From: Roseomonas fluvialis
Lineage (GTDB): Bacteria > Pseudomonadota > Alphaproteobacteria > Acetobacterales > Acetobacteraceae
Reading direction: 5' to 3'
Length of the DNA: 64,000 bases
Assembly: GCF_022846615.1 (NCBI RefSeq)
Contig: NZ_AP025637.1
Location: 4,179,001 to 4,243,000, forward strand
Positions 1 to 7,635 of the stretch are shown here, in pieces. Position 1 is the stretch's first letter. Each line of letters opens with the position of its first letter. The notes beneath the pieces are model-generated. The model was not told the origin of the DNA. It worked only from the letters and a program-made list of their open reading frames with translations, and searched no databases. The translations under genes and the position numbers were made by a program.

Positions 1-270
1 TTTGCCGCCGGAGGGGAGCATCTCTTGGCCAGAGTTCTCGAAGCCGCCGACGACCGCAATTGGCTCGTTCATGCCGCCGAGATAGACGCGCCCGGCCGCG
101 GGCTCCACCTGGAGATGCTAAAGTTCGCGGAGCTGCGCTACGAGCGCGTGCAACGGAAGCTGACCTCCAAAGACCTCTTGGCGATTCCTGAGCGCGCTCA
201 ACGTCTGAACAGTGAACTGGGTGACTTCGTGTCGGAGATCATCGATGCCGCGTCCAGATCAAATAGATGA
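1..270 (+). CDS. C-terminal end of an unrecognised protein (5' end outside window)
   Basis: The frame is open from base 1, so the gene probably starts to the left of the window; a TTG at 25 is the only internal start candidate and has a GGAGGGGAG stretch just before it. The visible 89-90 residues are charged and predicted helical (a run rich in E, R, L and K in the middle), with no membrane segment or motif I recognise. It stops at 268-270, about 480 bases before the integrase, so it lies at or just outside the left edge of the island. Function unknown. Confidence 0.45.
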   Translation, partial: FAAGGEHLLARVLEAADDRNWLVHAAEIDAPGRGLHLEMLKFAELRYERVQRKLTSKDLLAIPERAQRLNSELGDFVSEIIDAASRSNR

Positions 271-751
271 CCGATGACAAGCGCGTCTTCCGGATCGACG
301 TACTGAATGTTCGTTCTCGAAGTACGGATTTCGGGCAAGTGGGGTTCGAACCAGGGCGAGTGCCGACCGCGCTGAAACCGGCCTTTTACCTAGGGTTTTA
401 AGTTCCGTACTAAAGCGCCCAAGTCAGGAGGTCCGGAGAGAAATGGCCTCCGGAGAGCGATTTTTGGCCGTCTCCGCGTCGCGGCAGTCAACAGGTCTGC
501 CCCGGAAAGCCCAGGAAACCTGCCACTCAGCGTGGCGGTCGGTCAGGCAGAGAGCACGGCTCGTATGGGAACTGGCGGAGGGGATGTCCGCCGAACCTAA
601 ATCCCCCACCGCACCACGCCATGCCAAAATCCCCAGCATAACTTGAGACTTCCCGCCCACCTCACTAGAGCACCACCCCCCACCGTTTCCCGTTGCGCCC
701 CGCCAGTCCACAAGATAATTGTGGACTACCTTGTGGACGGACGGCGGGACC
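271..751. other. gene-poor left edge of the island
   Basis: I see no convincing gene in this stretch; short open frames on both strands lack start signals and coding character. It holds a tRNA T-arm-like 14-mer at 339-352, which matches the T-arm of the tRNA-Ser at the right edge of the island in 13 of 14 positions and in the same orientation, and the integrase-proximal repeats at 705-738. The left junction of the island is expected here, but I cannot place it. Confidence 0.4.
705..738. repeat. TTGTGGAC repeats before the integrase: probable left arm sites
   Basis: A perfect 9-bp inverted repeat, AGTCCACAA-GATAA-TTGTGGACT (705-727), is followed by a further direct TTGTGGAC at 731-738. The two direct copies start 12 bp apart. 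The same pair with the same 12-bp spacing occurs at 26343-26362 beside tRNA-Ser. Short direct repeats near the ends of an integrated element are typical arm-type binding sites of tyrosine integrases. Here they also overlap the 5' leader of the integrase gene, so they may control its expression. Confidence 0.6.
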
Positions 752-2062
752 ATGGCGAAGGCGGCGGGCAAGCTGACGGGGCGGTTGCAGGCGGTGGCCG
801 TGAAGGCACTCGTGGCAGCCGGGCAGCCCGGCGCCCACGCTGACGGCGGGAACCTTTACCTGCGCGTCGCCGGCCGGAACGCGGGCAAGTGGACCCTGCG
901 CTACGCCATTGGCGGCAAGTCCCGAGAGATGGGGCTTGGACCCTATGACGCGGACGGCAAGGCCGGGCTGACACTGGCACAGGCGCGCGAGGCTGCCGAG
1001 GAACCCCGCGCCATCCTGCGCGCCGGGCTTGATCCGATGGCCGAGCGCGACCGCAAGGCCACCGAGGCGAAGGCCGAGGCCGAGCGGTTGGCCGCGCACG
1101 CGCAGGCGAAGGCGCGGGTGTTCCGCGACGTGGCGGCGGAATACATCGCGGCGCACTCGCCGGGCTGGCGGAACGCGAAGCACCGCGCGCAGTGGACGGC
1201 GACCCTCACGACCTACGCGTATCCGACCATCGGCGGGCAGCCGGTGGACGAAATCGCGACCGATGATGTGCTGCGCTGTCTGCAACCGATCTGGACGGCG
1301 AAGCCTGAGACGGCGAAGCGCGTGCGCGGTCGGATTGAAGCAGTGATCGACTACGCCACGGCGCGGGGCTGGCGCGAGACGGTGAACCCTGCCCGGTGGC
1401 GCGGGCATCTGGCGAACCTGCTTCCCGCGCGCTCGAAAGTGCGCCGCGTGCAGCACCACGCCGCCCTTCCCTGGCAGGAAATCGGCGCCTTCATGGTGGA
1501 CCTGCGTAAGCGCCCCGGCACCGCCGCGCGCGCGCTGGAATTTTGCATACTGACGGCGACGCGCACCGGCGAGACGTTGGGCGCACGCTGGTCGGAAATC
1601 GACATGGGCGCGGCAGTCTGGACGATCCCCGCCGAGCGCATGAAGGCCGGGCGCGAGCATCGCGTGCCGCTGCCTGGCGCCGCGCTGGCGGTGCTGGCCG
1701 AAATGGCGCCGCTGTGTCCCGAGGAAGGCGACGGCTTTGTGTTCCCCGGCGCCGTCGAGACGCGCGGCCTATCCTCCATGGCGATGCTCATGCTGCTGCG
1801 CCGGATGGGTCGCGGTGACCTCACCACGCATGGATTCCGCAGCGCCTTCCGCGATTGGACGGAGGAAGCGACCAGCACGCCACACGCGGTGGCCGAGGCC
1901 GCGCTCGCGCACACCATCGGGGACAAGGTTGAGGCGGCGTATCGGCGCGGCGACCTGTTCGCGAAGCGCGCGCGCCTCATGGCCGATTGGGCGGACTTCT
2001 GCGCCAACGCGCCGGCCGAGGTTCACGCCCTGCTGGTGGCGCACCCCGAGGCCGCCGGGTGA
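752..2062 (+). CDS. P4-type tyrosine integrase (arm-binding domain plus catalytic domain)
   Basis: Site-specific recombinase of 436 aa that should integrate and excise the island. Residues 1-95 match the DUF4102 arm-binding domain of P4-like integrases (ADGGNLYLRV, WTLRYAIGGKSREMGLG). A central SAM-like core-binding segment follows. The C-terminal half carries the catalytic residues: Arg in TATRTGETLG, HGFR (HxxR box), LAH and a Tyr in AAYRRGD. The frame opens earlier at TTG 719, but ATG 752 removes the repeat-coding leader and gives the usual N-terminus. Length is normal and no frameshift is seen, so it may be active. Confidence 0.93.
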   Translation: MAKAAGKLTGRLQAVAVKALVAAGQPGAHADGGNLYLRVAGRNAGKWTLRYAIGGKSREMGLGPYDADGKAGLTLAQAREAAEEPRAILRAGLDPMAERDRKATEAKAEAERLAAHAQAKARVFRDVAAEYIAAHSPGWRNAKHRAQWTATLTTYAYPTIGGQPVDEIATDDVLRCLQPIWTAKPETAKRVRGRIEAVIDYATARGWRETVNPARWRGHLANLLPARSKVRRVQHHAALPWQEIGAFMVDLRKRPGTAARALEFCILTATRTGETLGARWSEIDMGAAVWTIPAERMKAGREHRVPLPGAALAVLAEMAPLCPEEGDGFVFPGAVETRGLSSMAMLMLLRRMGRGDLTTHGFRSAFRDWTEEATSTPHAVAEAALAHTIGDKVEAAYRRGDLFAKRARLMADWADFCANAPAEVHALLVAHPEAAG

Positions 2063-2304
2063 CGCGCGAGTTGCAATCCTAGCCGTTTTGGCTAGCAACA
2101 CCGGTAACGGTGGCAACAACCGCAGAAATCCGCCGCTTTGCCGCTGTTACCACTGCCGCGCGGGCACTGGTAACGCTAGTAACGGCGGGCATCCGCGCCG
2201 GGGCCGTTCCGCGATCCAGGGCGCCCGTCCGGTGCTGGAACCACCGGGCGGGGCTGACCCCGACCACCTTGGAGCGACCCATGCGGTCGAGGCTAACAAC
2301 ACCG
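2063..2304. repeat. non-coding stretch with clustered GTAAC/GTTAC motifs
   Basis: Between the integrase and the next open frame there is no convincing gene. The part at about 2095-2190 holds several copies of GGTAAC, GTTACC and AGTAAC with related TAAC/CAAC words, spaced irregularly. No hairpin with a T-run was found. It could hold protein-binding sites or be leftover sequence; nothing firmer can be said. Confidence 0.3.
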
Positions 2305-2529
2305 CTACCCTACCGCCACCTTCTCGCGCCAGCCGCGCGCGCCCGGCGCGCCGACCGGCAGTTGCACGGCGTGCCTCATGCTCCGCATCAGCTGCTCCAT
2401 CGCCAGCACGAAATCCGCGCTGGTCGCCCGGCTAATTGCCGCCCGGTACATCGTCTCGTTGCAGTGCTGCCGCGCCATCCAGCGATCCACCGCCTCGATG
2501 CGCTGCTTCGCCCCATCGCCCACCATCGC
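2305..2529 (-). CDS. small conserved-looking protein, probably a 3' gene remnant
   Basis: A 74-aa frame starting at ATG 2529 (MVGDGAKQRIEAVDRW...), rich in Ala, Arg and Met, predicted helical, with coding-like codon use to its stop at 2305. I do not recognise the family. It abuts the IstB fragment at 2543 and upstream in-frame sequence is non-coding, so it may be the C-terminal part of a longer gene cut by recombination. No membrane segment or metal-binding cluster is seen. Confidence 0.35.
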   Translation of the reverse strand, partial: AMVGDGAKQRIEAVDRWMARQHCNETMYRAAISRATSADFVLAMEQLMRSMRHAVQLPVGAPGARGWREKVAVG

Positions 2530-2542
2530 GCGCTGCGGCGCG

Positions 2543-2838
2543 GTCGGGCAGCAGGTCGGCACGGCGGCGGAGACGATAGGTGGCGCCCTCGATGCGGACG
2601 ACGATGGCGTAGTGCGGGAGGGTCGAGCAGCGCGGTGACGACGACGGTGTCGCCGAACACCTCGCCCCATTCGGCAAAGCCGCGGTTGGAGGTGAGGCTA
2701 ATCGCACCTCGTTCGTAGCGCGCGTTGACGAGCTGAAAGAACAGGTTGCCGCCGCCGGCGACGACGGGCAGGTACCCGATCTCGTCGACGACCAGCCGTT
2801 GCGACCTGCAGAGGAGCCGGATGCGCTCGCGCAGCGTG
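2543..2838 (-). pseudogene. IstB-like transposition helper, internal/C-terminal fragment (IS21 family)
   Basis: IS21-family elements encode IstB, an AAA+ ATPase that helps the IstA transposase. This fragment begins mid-protein at the Walker B region (LVVDEIGYLPV) and continues with GGGNLFFQLVNARYERG and SNRGFAEWGEVFGD, which are diagnostic of IstB. After VVTALLD the frame breaks by a small deletion, and the family sequence resumes in another frame as HYAIVVRIEGATYRLR up to LLPD. The Walker A half and istA are absent. Its 5' end is joined directly to a phage capsid-like fragment. Confidence 0.8.
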
Positions 2839-3142
2839 ACGGCGCCGCGTTCCTCGACATTGGTCTTGAGTTCGTCGAGGTCGTCGACCATGACCGCGCC
2901 GTAGTAATCGGCGAGGCCGTAGGTCACGCGGTCGCGCAGGATTTCCATGAGCGCGACCTTGCCGTTGCGGACTGCGGCATGGCTTCGGGGGCGCGGCCGA
3001 TCTTGGGGAACTTCACCTCGGAGGAGTTGCTGGCGGTCTTGCGGCGCAGCCGCGGGCGCATCACTCCGCCCTTGTTCTGGAACGCCTCGAAGAGCTCAGC
3101 CTCGAACTGGGTGGTGAAGTGCTTTTCGATGTCGAGTGCCAT
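2838..3142 (-). pseudogene. N-terminal fragment of a phage major capsid-like protein, frameshifted
   Basis: Reading from ATG 3142, MALDIEKHFTTQFEAELFEA and the following RPRLRRKT...SEVKFPKIG resemble the start of capsid proteins of tailed phages, as judged from the pattern 'tail of FQ(N)xGG, then R-rich strand, then hydrophobic strand'. Near 2980 the frame shifts by one base and continues as RNGKVALMEILRDRV and a DDLDELKTN motif typical of that fold. At about 2838 the sequence switches to IstB. The family call is from memory of pattern only; the truncation and frameshift are seen directly. Confidence 0.5.
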
Positions 3143-3469
3143 GGGGCAACCCTCGGAGGGCTGCGGTGCGGCTCTTGATCCGGTGGCTGTCCCCTGGCGC
3201 GCGCGGTCGGCCTTGTCCTGGGAAGAGGGCGAGGGCGCGGCCGGTGGGGACGATGTGGCCAATAGCCAGAATCGACCCTGCGGCACCACACACCGAGCGC
3301 TCTGATCTTTACGATTCTCGAAACGGTGCTCGCGTTATTTTCGCATCAATGTCGCCCCGTCTGCCAATCCGCGCCTTGCGACACTAAGTTGGACTGTGAA
3401 AAATCTATATTGGTATATGGTCGCTTTAGAAAGGAATTATCGTTGCTTGATCAAATCTCATCTGAGGAC

Positions 3470-4603
3470 ATGAATCGTGATCGGACCATATTGAATCAAC
3501 CGGTCACGAAGACACCGATCATATTTCTGCACATTCCCAAGACGGCTGGCACGTCCATACGGCGTGCAGTTCAGGTGGCGACGTGTGCGGCAAGCGCTGG
3601 GGAAGGATTTGATCTCTGCACATTTGGCAACGCCTTCGAAAATCGCAAAGAAAATCTGCCATATAGGAATTCTTTCTATCTGAATCCAGGCGAATTTCCG
3701 AATAATATATCCTTTTTTAGCGGACACATTGCGTTATCGAGCTTGAAAGCGGCCTATCCTACTTCAAGTATATTTACAATACTGCGCGAGCCGCGCAGTC
3801 GAATTCTCTCGACTTGGCTTTTTTGGCGCAGTTTGCCCGACTCGGTCCTGGCCCCGTGGAGCGAGTGGGGCGACCGCCTCGCGGTCGCTCGTGACACGCT
3901 TTCTCACTTTCTGACGGATCCCCGCATCGCCTGTCAGACAGATAATCTGTGCCTTCGTATGCTTGTCTGGCCGCATCCCCGCCTGCCAGACGCCGACTTC
4001 ATTCCGCCGGAAGCCGACGATGAGCTTCTCGATGCCGCGCACCGGGCGCTCAAGCGGCTGGATTTCGTTGGATGCGTAGAGGATCCGGCGCTAGCGACGC
4101 GTCTGGCCAAGTTCATCGGCGCGGACATCGTGATCGATCACGAAAACGCTACGCAAAAATCGCCATCGGCGCCTATTCCCGTCTTGGGCGAGGAACTGGA
4201 TTCGTCCACTCTGGCCCTTCTTGGTTCCCGCAGCCGGCTCGATGCCGTGCTGTGGAAGCGCGTGGTGCACACTCTCGGGCTCGGCAACTCTGCGGAGTCC
4301 CTCGCAGAGGCCAGTCTGCTGAATCAATGTGTCCGGTATGTCGGCACTGGCGCTGCCTATGCGTCCCAATGGCATCGTGCGCAGGCCATACGTGCCGCTC
4401 GCCTACAAGCGGATGCGACGGCCGCCCTAATGGAGGCCCGCGCGGATATCCTTCGTGGCGCCTCAGCCATAGAGGCAGTCCGCGCGGAGAACGACCGTAT
4501 CTCCGCGGATCTCCTCGCCGTACAAGGCAGCAGTTCCTGGCGGCTCACCGCTCCCCTTCGCGCGAGCAAGCGCCTCCTCCAGACGCTCTTCCGGCCGCAT
4601 TGA
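3470..4603 (+). CDS. sulfotransferase-family protein with glycosyltransferase-like tail
   Basis: Predicted cytoplasmic enzyme transferring sulfate from PAPS to a glycan or other acceptor. The 5'-phosphosulfate loop is clear (IIFLHIPKTAGTSIRR, residues about 15-30) and the 3'-phosphate-binding region follows at ILREPRSRILSTW. The middle resembles sulfotransferase family 2. The last 60 residues are a short coiled coil ending in SSSWRLTAPLR, a tail often seen on glycan-modifying enzymes and glycosyltransferases. ATG 3470 was chosen; TTG 3443 has a better-placed AAGGA and would add 9 residues. The first part is AT-rich compared with the neighbours, a sign of transfer. Confidence 0.82.
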   Translation: MNRDRTILNQPVTKTPIIFLHIPKTAGTSIRRAVQVATCAASAGEGFDLCTFGNAFENRKENLPYRNSFYLNPGEFPNNISFFSGHIALSSLKAAYPTSSIFTILREPRSRILSTWLFWRSLPDSVLAPWSEWGDRLAVARDTLSHFLTDPRIACQTDNLCLRMLVWPHPRLPDADFIPPEADDELLDAAHRALKRLDFVGCVEDPALATRLAKFIGADIVIDHENATQKSPSAPIPVLGEELDSSTLALLGSRSRLDAVLWKRVVHTLGLGNSAESLAEASLLNQCVRYVGTGAAYASQWHRAQAIRAARLQADATAALMEARADILRGASAIEAVRAENDRISADLLAVQGSSSWRLTAPLRASKRLLQTLFRPH

Positions 4604-5321
4604 TGAGGAAACTCTGGCTCGGGCAAGGCTGACGCGACAAACCCTCCAGGCCACGCAGCCTACCCGGTCAGACTGGGCGGCGGTCCAACCAAGCCAGCTA
4701 TTGGATGCGTTGACTCCCAGCACGCTTGCCGTCGTCGCCGTGGCCGTGGTCGTGCTCAATCCCTTCAAGCGTAGCGCGCGTCACGCGGCATTAGCGGACG
4801 ATCACTTCGTCCCGCTAGACCACCAAACGAACGCTATCGCCAGCACGCAAGCCTGTGACCCCACCACCGCACTGGTCGGCGACAGCATGCGAAGCACTCC
4901 GTCGCGTTGCTGCCATCCAAGGGAGCAGGATTGCCCGGAGGCATATTGCAGTAGCCGATGCGAACCGCCAACGCCTGTAGCGATATTGGTCACTGGCGGG
5001 AGAAGTTTCGCCGACGAAGGAAGATCTGTCATCGAGGGGCCTCCTGCCACCATGACGCCGCTCGGACGCTGCCAGCGGTGATGGGACTGCACGCCTAACC
5101 GACGGTTAAGCGTCGATTTCGTAACCAGAGATGGGCGACGCGGCAGAGCAGCAGCGCCCCCATCTCTGTTTTTCAAACAAATCTTTAGATGTTCTACAAA
5201 TAGTGAATCTAATAAAAGTCTGTGAATTTCGTTCTGGGATAGTAAATCCTCACAAAGGCACACATTTTTAATCACCCATCGTCAAACTCCCTCGCGACAT
5301 GCAGTCATGGGGAGTCATGAG
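4604..5321. other. intergenic stretch with a possible gene relic
   Basis: No gene can be supported firmly. The minus strand at 4802-5068 has a coding-like run (see that entry). The 5160-5280 part is AT-rich and leads into the outer-membrane barrel gene at 5322, so its promoter is probably there. I do not see a clear terminator after the sulfotransferase gene. Confidence 0.35.
4802..5068 (-). pseudogene. possible relic of an unrecognised protein
   Basis: A minus-strand frame of about 90 codons has protein-like composition (Thr/Ser/Gly-rich, strand-like, with LLPPVTNIATGVGGSHRL and CSLGWQQRDGVLRMLSPTSA) and ends at a stop at 4802. No start codon or ribosome site precedes it and the frame upstream turns AT-rich and non-coding. 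The strand-rich pattern would fit the end of a tail-fibre or adhesin-type domain, but I do not recognise it. It may be chance. Confidence 0.25.
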
Positions 5322-5951
5322 ATGATCAAATATTTCTCTATGATCTTTGCGTCTGGATTGATACTGCTCGTTGCGGCAGCTGGGTCTAGAGCATTCGGGC
5401 AAGGTAACCCTGTCGAAGGAATCTATGTGTCGGGGTTCGCCGGCCTGGTCGTCTTGGACTCGACGGTCACGTTTCCGGCAACTCCCGACCGGCCAGCGGG
5501 AAAGTTCGTGGACCAGGGCGGGGACGGCGTCATCTTCGGCGCCCGTGTCGGATGGGGCCGTCTCGTCACGCAGCACATCTATGTCGGCGGCGAGGTGGAG
5601 GGACTGCTTCCGTGGAATGTGACGAGCCGCCTGAATGCCTATGGCGTGGAGTACCGCGCCCGACTTCGTGGCGAGATCGGTGCGTTCGGGCGCATCGGAT
5701 GGTCGTCTGATGGCCGCAACCTGTTCTTCTTCAGGGCGGGCTTAGTCATTCCGACTCAAAATTTTGAGTCGGTCGAAAACGGCAACAGGGCGCGCACTGA
5801 ATGGACGCCGGTACCTACCTTCGGGATCGGGGCCGAGATCCCGCTCACGGCGTCGTGGGCAGCCCGTATGGACGTGACCTACTCATGGCCGAGTGGTGTC
5901 AATGTAATCGAGTCGTATCGAATGAATGCAGGTCTCGTCTATCGCTTCTGA
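5322..5951 (+). CDS. outer-membrane beta-barrel protein
   Basis: A 209-aa exported protein. Residues 1-30 form a Sec signal (MIKYFSMIFASGLILLVAAA, cleavage near RAFGQ). The rest alternates hydrophobic and polar residues as in eight-stranded barrels, with many aromatic ends and a final Phe (GLVYRF), the usual outer-membrane sorting residue. ATG 5322 follows GGGGAG at 5309-5314 with normal spacing; ATG 5307 would place the ribosome site inside the gene. It sits between two sulfotransferase-like genes. It is probably a porin-like or surface protein of the OmpW/OmpA-barrel type; exact function unknown. Confidence 0.75.
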   Translation: MIKYFSMIFASGLILLVAAAGSRAFGQGNPVEGIYVSGFAGLVVLDSTVTFPATPDRPAGKFVDQGGDGVIFGARVGWGRLVTQHIYVGGEVEGLLPWNVTSRLNAYGVEYRARLRGEIGAFGRIGWSSDGRNLFFFRAGLVIPTQNFESVENGNRARTEWTPVPTFGIGAEIPLTASWAARMDVTYSWPSGVNVIESYRMNAGLVYRF

Positions 5952-5997
5952 GAAAATGGGCGCTCCGCACCTGATCCCAGCGGTGCGGAGCCCAACC

Positions 5998-6774
5998 CTA
6001 CACTAGATTATGGAACGATCGAGAGATAACGACTGACGGCATTCTGCCAAAAAATTCCAGCTCGGACGAATTGAGGGCATGCAAATGTTCAACGGCGAGA
6101 GAGTAGTCATTTTGTTGGTGCGCATGCAATACACCAGAGATGGGTTTTTCTGAGTTTAGGTGAGGTATCTCAACATTGCGCCTGAAGCCTGAGATGGCTT
6201 CAACAGCCTCAAGAAATACCGACGTATTTCCATAACGCCCAACTACATAGTCTGCCGAATCAAGCCGCTCACGTACTCTATCAAGATTGTCAGTTCCAAA
6301 AATTGTCCTAAGTTGAGCATTCCCGCAGTGTATTCTAAATTCAGGAAGTTCACGTATCGCCGTATATAAGGTCATTTTCTGAAGCGGCTGGTGAAGGGCG
6401 TGATCCTCTCGAAATCGCATATAATTGTAGAGCGACACGATCCTTTCGACAGGATCGCGAAAATTTGCAAGTATGATCCTACGACGGCTTGCATTTTGTA
6501 CCAGCGGATTCTTGAATCCAAAGTGCCCTACGACAAGCATAAGCGTGTCATAAAAATCTGGATTGCTATCTATATAATCTGAAAGACTCTCATTTTTTCC
6601 TATCTTATTTGTGAGGGCCTGATGAAAAATGCTGTGCGGGGCGAACATCTTGGATAAGACTGAGTTCAGTGTGGTTCCCGCGGTCTTTGGGATGTGTAGG
6701 AAAAAAAAGATTGGAAGCGATCTGGGCAACTCGCCGCGGCGTATGCAGTCAGCCGGCGTTTGATGATTGTCCAT
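5998..6774 (-). CDS. sulfotransferase-family protein
   Basis: A 258-aa enzyme of the sulfotransferase family, second in this cluster. The PAPS 5'-phosphosulfate loop is FFFLHIPKTAGTTLN (residues about 23-37) and the 3'-phosphate region is ILANFRDPVERIVSLYNYMR. A catalytic residue cannot be assigned safely. It lacks the coiled-coil tail of the 3470-4603 protein. Codon use is strikingly AT-rich for this genome, so it was probably acquired recently. It is transcribed toward the barrel gene. A substrate on surface polysaccharide is a reasonable guess, not shown. Confidence 0.82.
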   Translation of the reverse strand: MDNHQTPADCIRRGELPRSLPIFFFLHIPKTAGTTLNSVLSKMFAPHSIFHQALTNKIGKNESLSDYIDSNPDFYDTLMLVVGHFGFKNPLVQNASRRRIILANFRDPVERIVSLYNYMRFREDHALHQPLQKMTLYTAIRELPEFRIHCGNAQLRTIFGTDNLDRVRERLDSADYVVGRYGNTSVFLEAVEAISGFRRNVEIPHLNSEKPISGVLHAHQQNDYSLAVEHLHALNSSELEFFGRMPSVVISRSFHNLV

Positions 6775-7057
6775 ACCAACCTCGCAGACGTGACCTGAGG
6801 CAAAAGCTTAGGCTTCCGGCCGGCGGTCAACGATTTTCATCCTGCCGCCGCCTGCGACGACGGAGACCGCGGTGACGGGCTTGGCCATACTCAAAGATGC
6901 TAGGCGGCAGTCAAGCCATCAAACGAGGAATCCTCTTCGCCAGTTGGGAGGATTTAGGATAACTGGGCGTCAAGTGGAGCCTGGCGCAACTCGCCAGCCT
7001 GTACGTTTCCGTTGCGGGATCCGGGGCCCAAGCCGAGCGATACGATCGCCAAGCCCA

Positions 7058-7267
7058 CTATCCCTGATTCATCGACAAGGAAGCGAGCAAGCCGCGCATT
7101 GCGGCCAAAACTCCGACCAGTTCGTCATGCCCAGCCTCATATGCGTCGATCAAAATGACATCGAGCAAGGCGGCTGCTTCCCCGGCGAGGTCACATACTT
7201 CATCGGACTCGCGTTCGACCGGCTGCCACCAGGAGTTATGAACGTTCTCACGATTTTCGCGCACCAC
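7058..7267 (-). CDS. tiny helical protein of the A/B type, diverging from an XRE regulator
   Basis: A 69-aa acidic protein whose C-terminal half (AALLDVILIDAYEAGHDELV, then a GLLAS end) follows the same pattern as the small proteins at 20145, 20398, 23932 and 24187: a helix with A..L..V, a turn at (E/R)xG(x)xD, and a second helix ending in LL. The similarity is in pattern, with few identities. It diverges from the XRE gene at 7636, with a 17-nt poly-C tract between them. Function unknown; a partner or target of the XRE protein is a guess. Confidence 0.5.
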   Translation of the reverse strand: MVRENRENVHNSWWQPVERESDEVCDLAGEAAALLDVILIDAYEAGHDELVGVLAAMRGLLASLSMNQG

Positions 7268-7505
7268 GAGCCCCTTTTCGCTCAGAAATTGAACCGCAGA
7301 CCCAAAAATACGCGCTACAGGACGACGGTCCAGAGGTTTTCTAAACCAAGGATTGATAAGCAGAGCGCCAATTCCGTGTAAGCCTTTGATATTTGGTGAA
7401 TTTATAGATCAGGAGATGATCAGACTGACGGCGATTTCACGGGAGATTGACGCCCAAAAATTCGCAATAAGACGATTTTAATGAACGTCTCAAAAAGTGC
7501 GATTG

Positions 7506-7522
7506 CCCCCCCCCCCCCCCCC
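7506..7522. repeat. homopolymer tract of 17 C
   Basis: Seventeen consecutive C residues lie 113 bases before the XRE start and 45 bases before the TTGACA hexamer. Tracts this long slip readily during replication and can alter promoter activity, as known for phase-variable genes in several bacteria. Assembly error in tract length is also possible. Confidence 0.9.
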
Positions 7523-7539
7523 GATGCGGAGAGTATGGC

Positions 7540-7572
7540 GGTGAAGTGGGTGGGATCGCTTCACCCCTTGAC
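7540..7572 (+). promoter_or_regulatory. inverted repeat and -35-like hexamer before the XRE gene
   Basis: GGTGAAG (7540-7546) and CTTCACC (7559-7565) form a 7-bp inverted repeat immediately before a perfect TTGACA at 7567-7572. The matching -10 is weak (CGCAAT, 17 bases on). The repeat could be the operator of the XRE regulator encoded at 7636. Promoter and operator calls are inference from position. Confidence 0.4.
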
Positions 7573-7635
7573 ACACGATGACTGGCGAATCGCAATCGCG
7601 GTTCTGGCATCTGATCCTGGATAACGCGCTCCTAC

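Larger units (their letters stand above)
7268..7635. other. divergent intergenic region with poly-C tract and promoter elements
   Basis: This 368-base stretch separates the divergent small gene (minus strand) from the XRE gene. It is AT-rich around 7380-7500, then has a run of 17 C (7506-7522), an inverted repeat and a TTGACA hexamer upstream of the XRE start. No gene is seen in it. Confidence 0.5.

Noticed and set aside
331..360. A tRNA gene at the left edge
   Set aside because: Only a T-arm-like word is present; no acceptor or anticodon arm can be built around it.
4701..5081. Plus-strand frame after the sulfotransferase gene with a hydrophobic start
   Set aside because: No ribosome site and no coding character after the first 25 codons; the opposite strand is at least as plausible.
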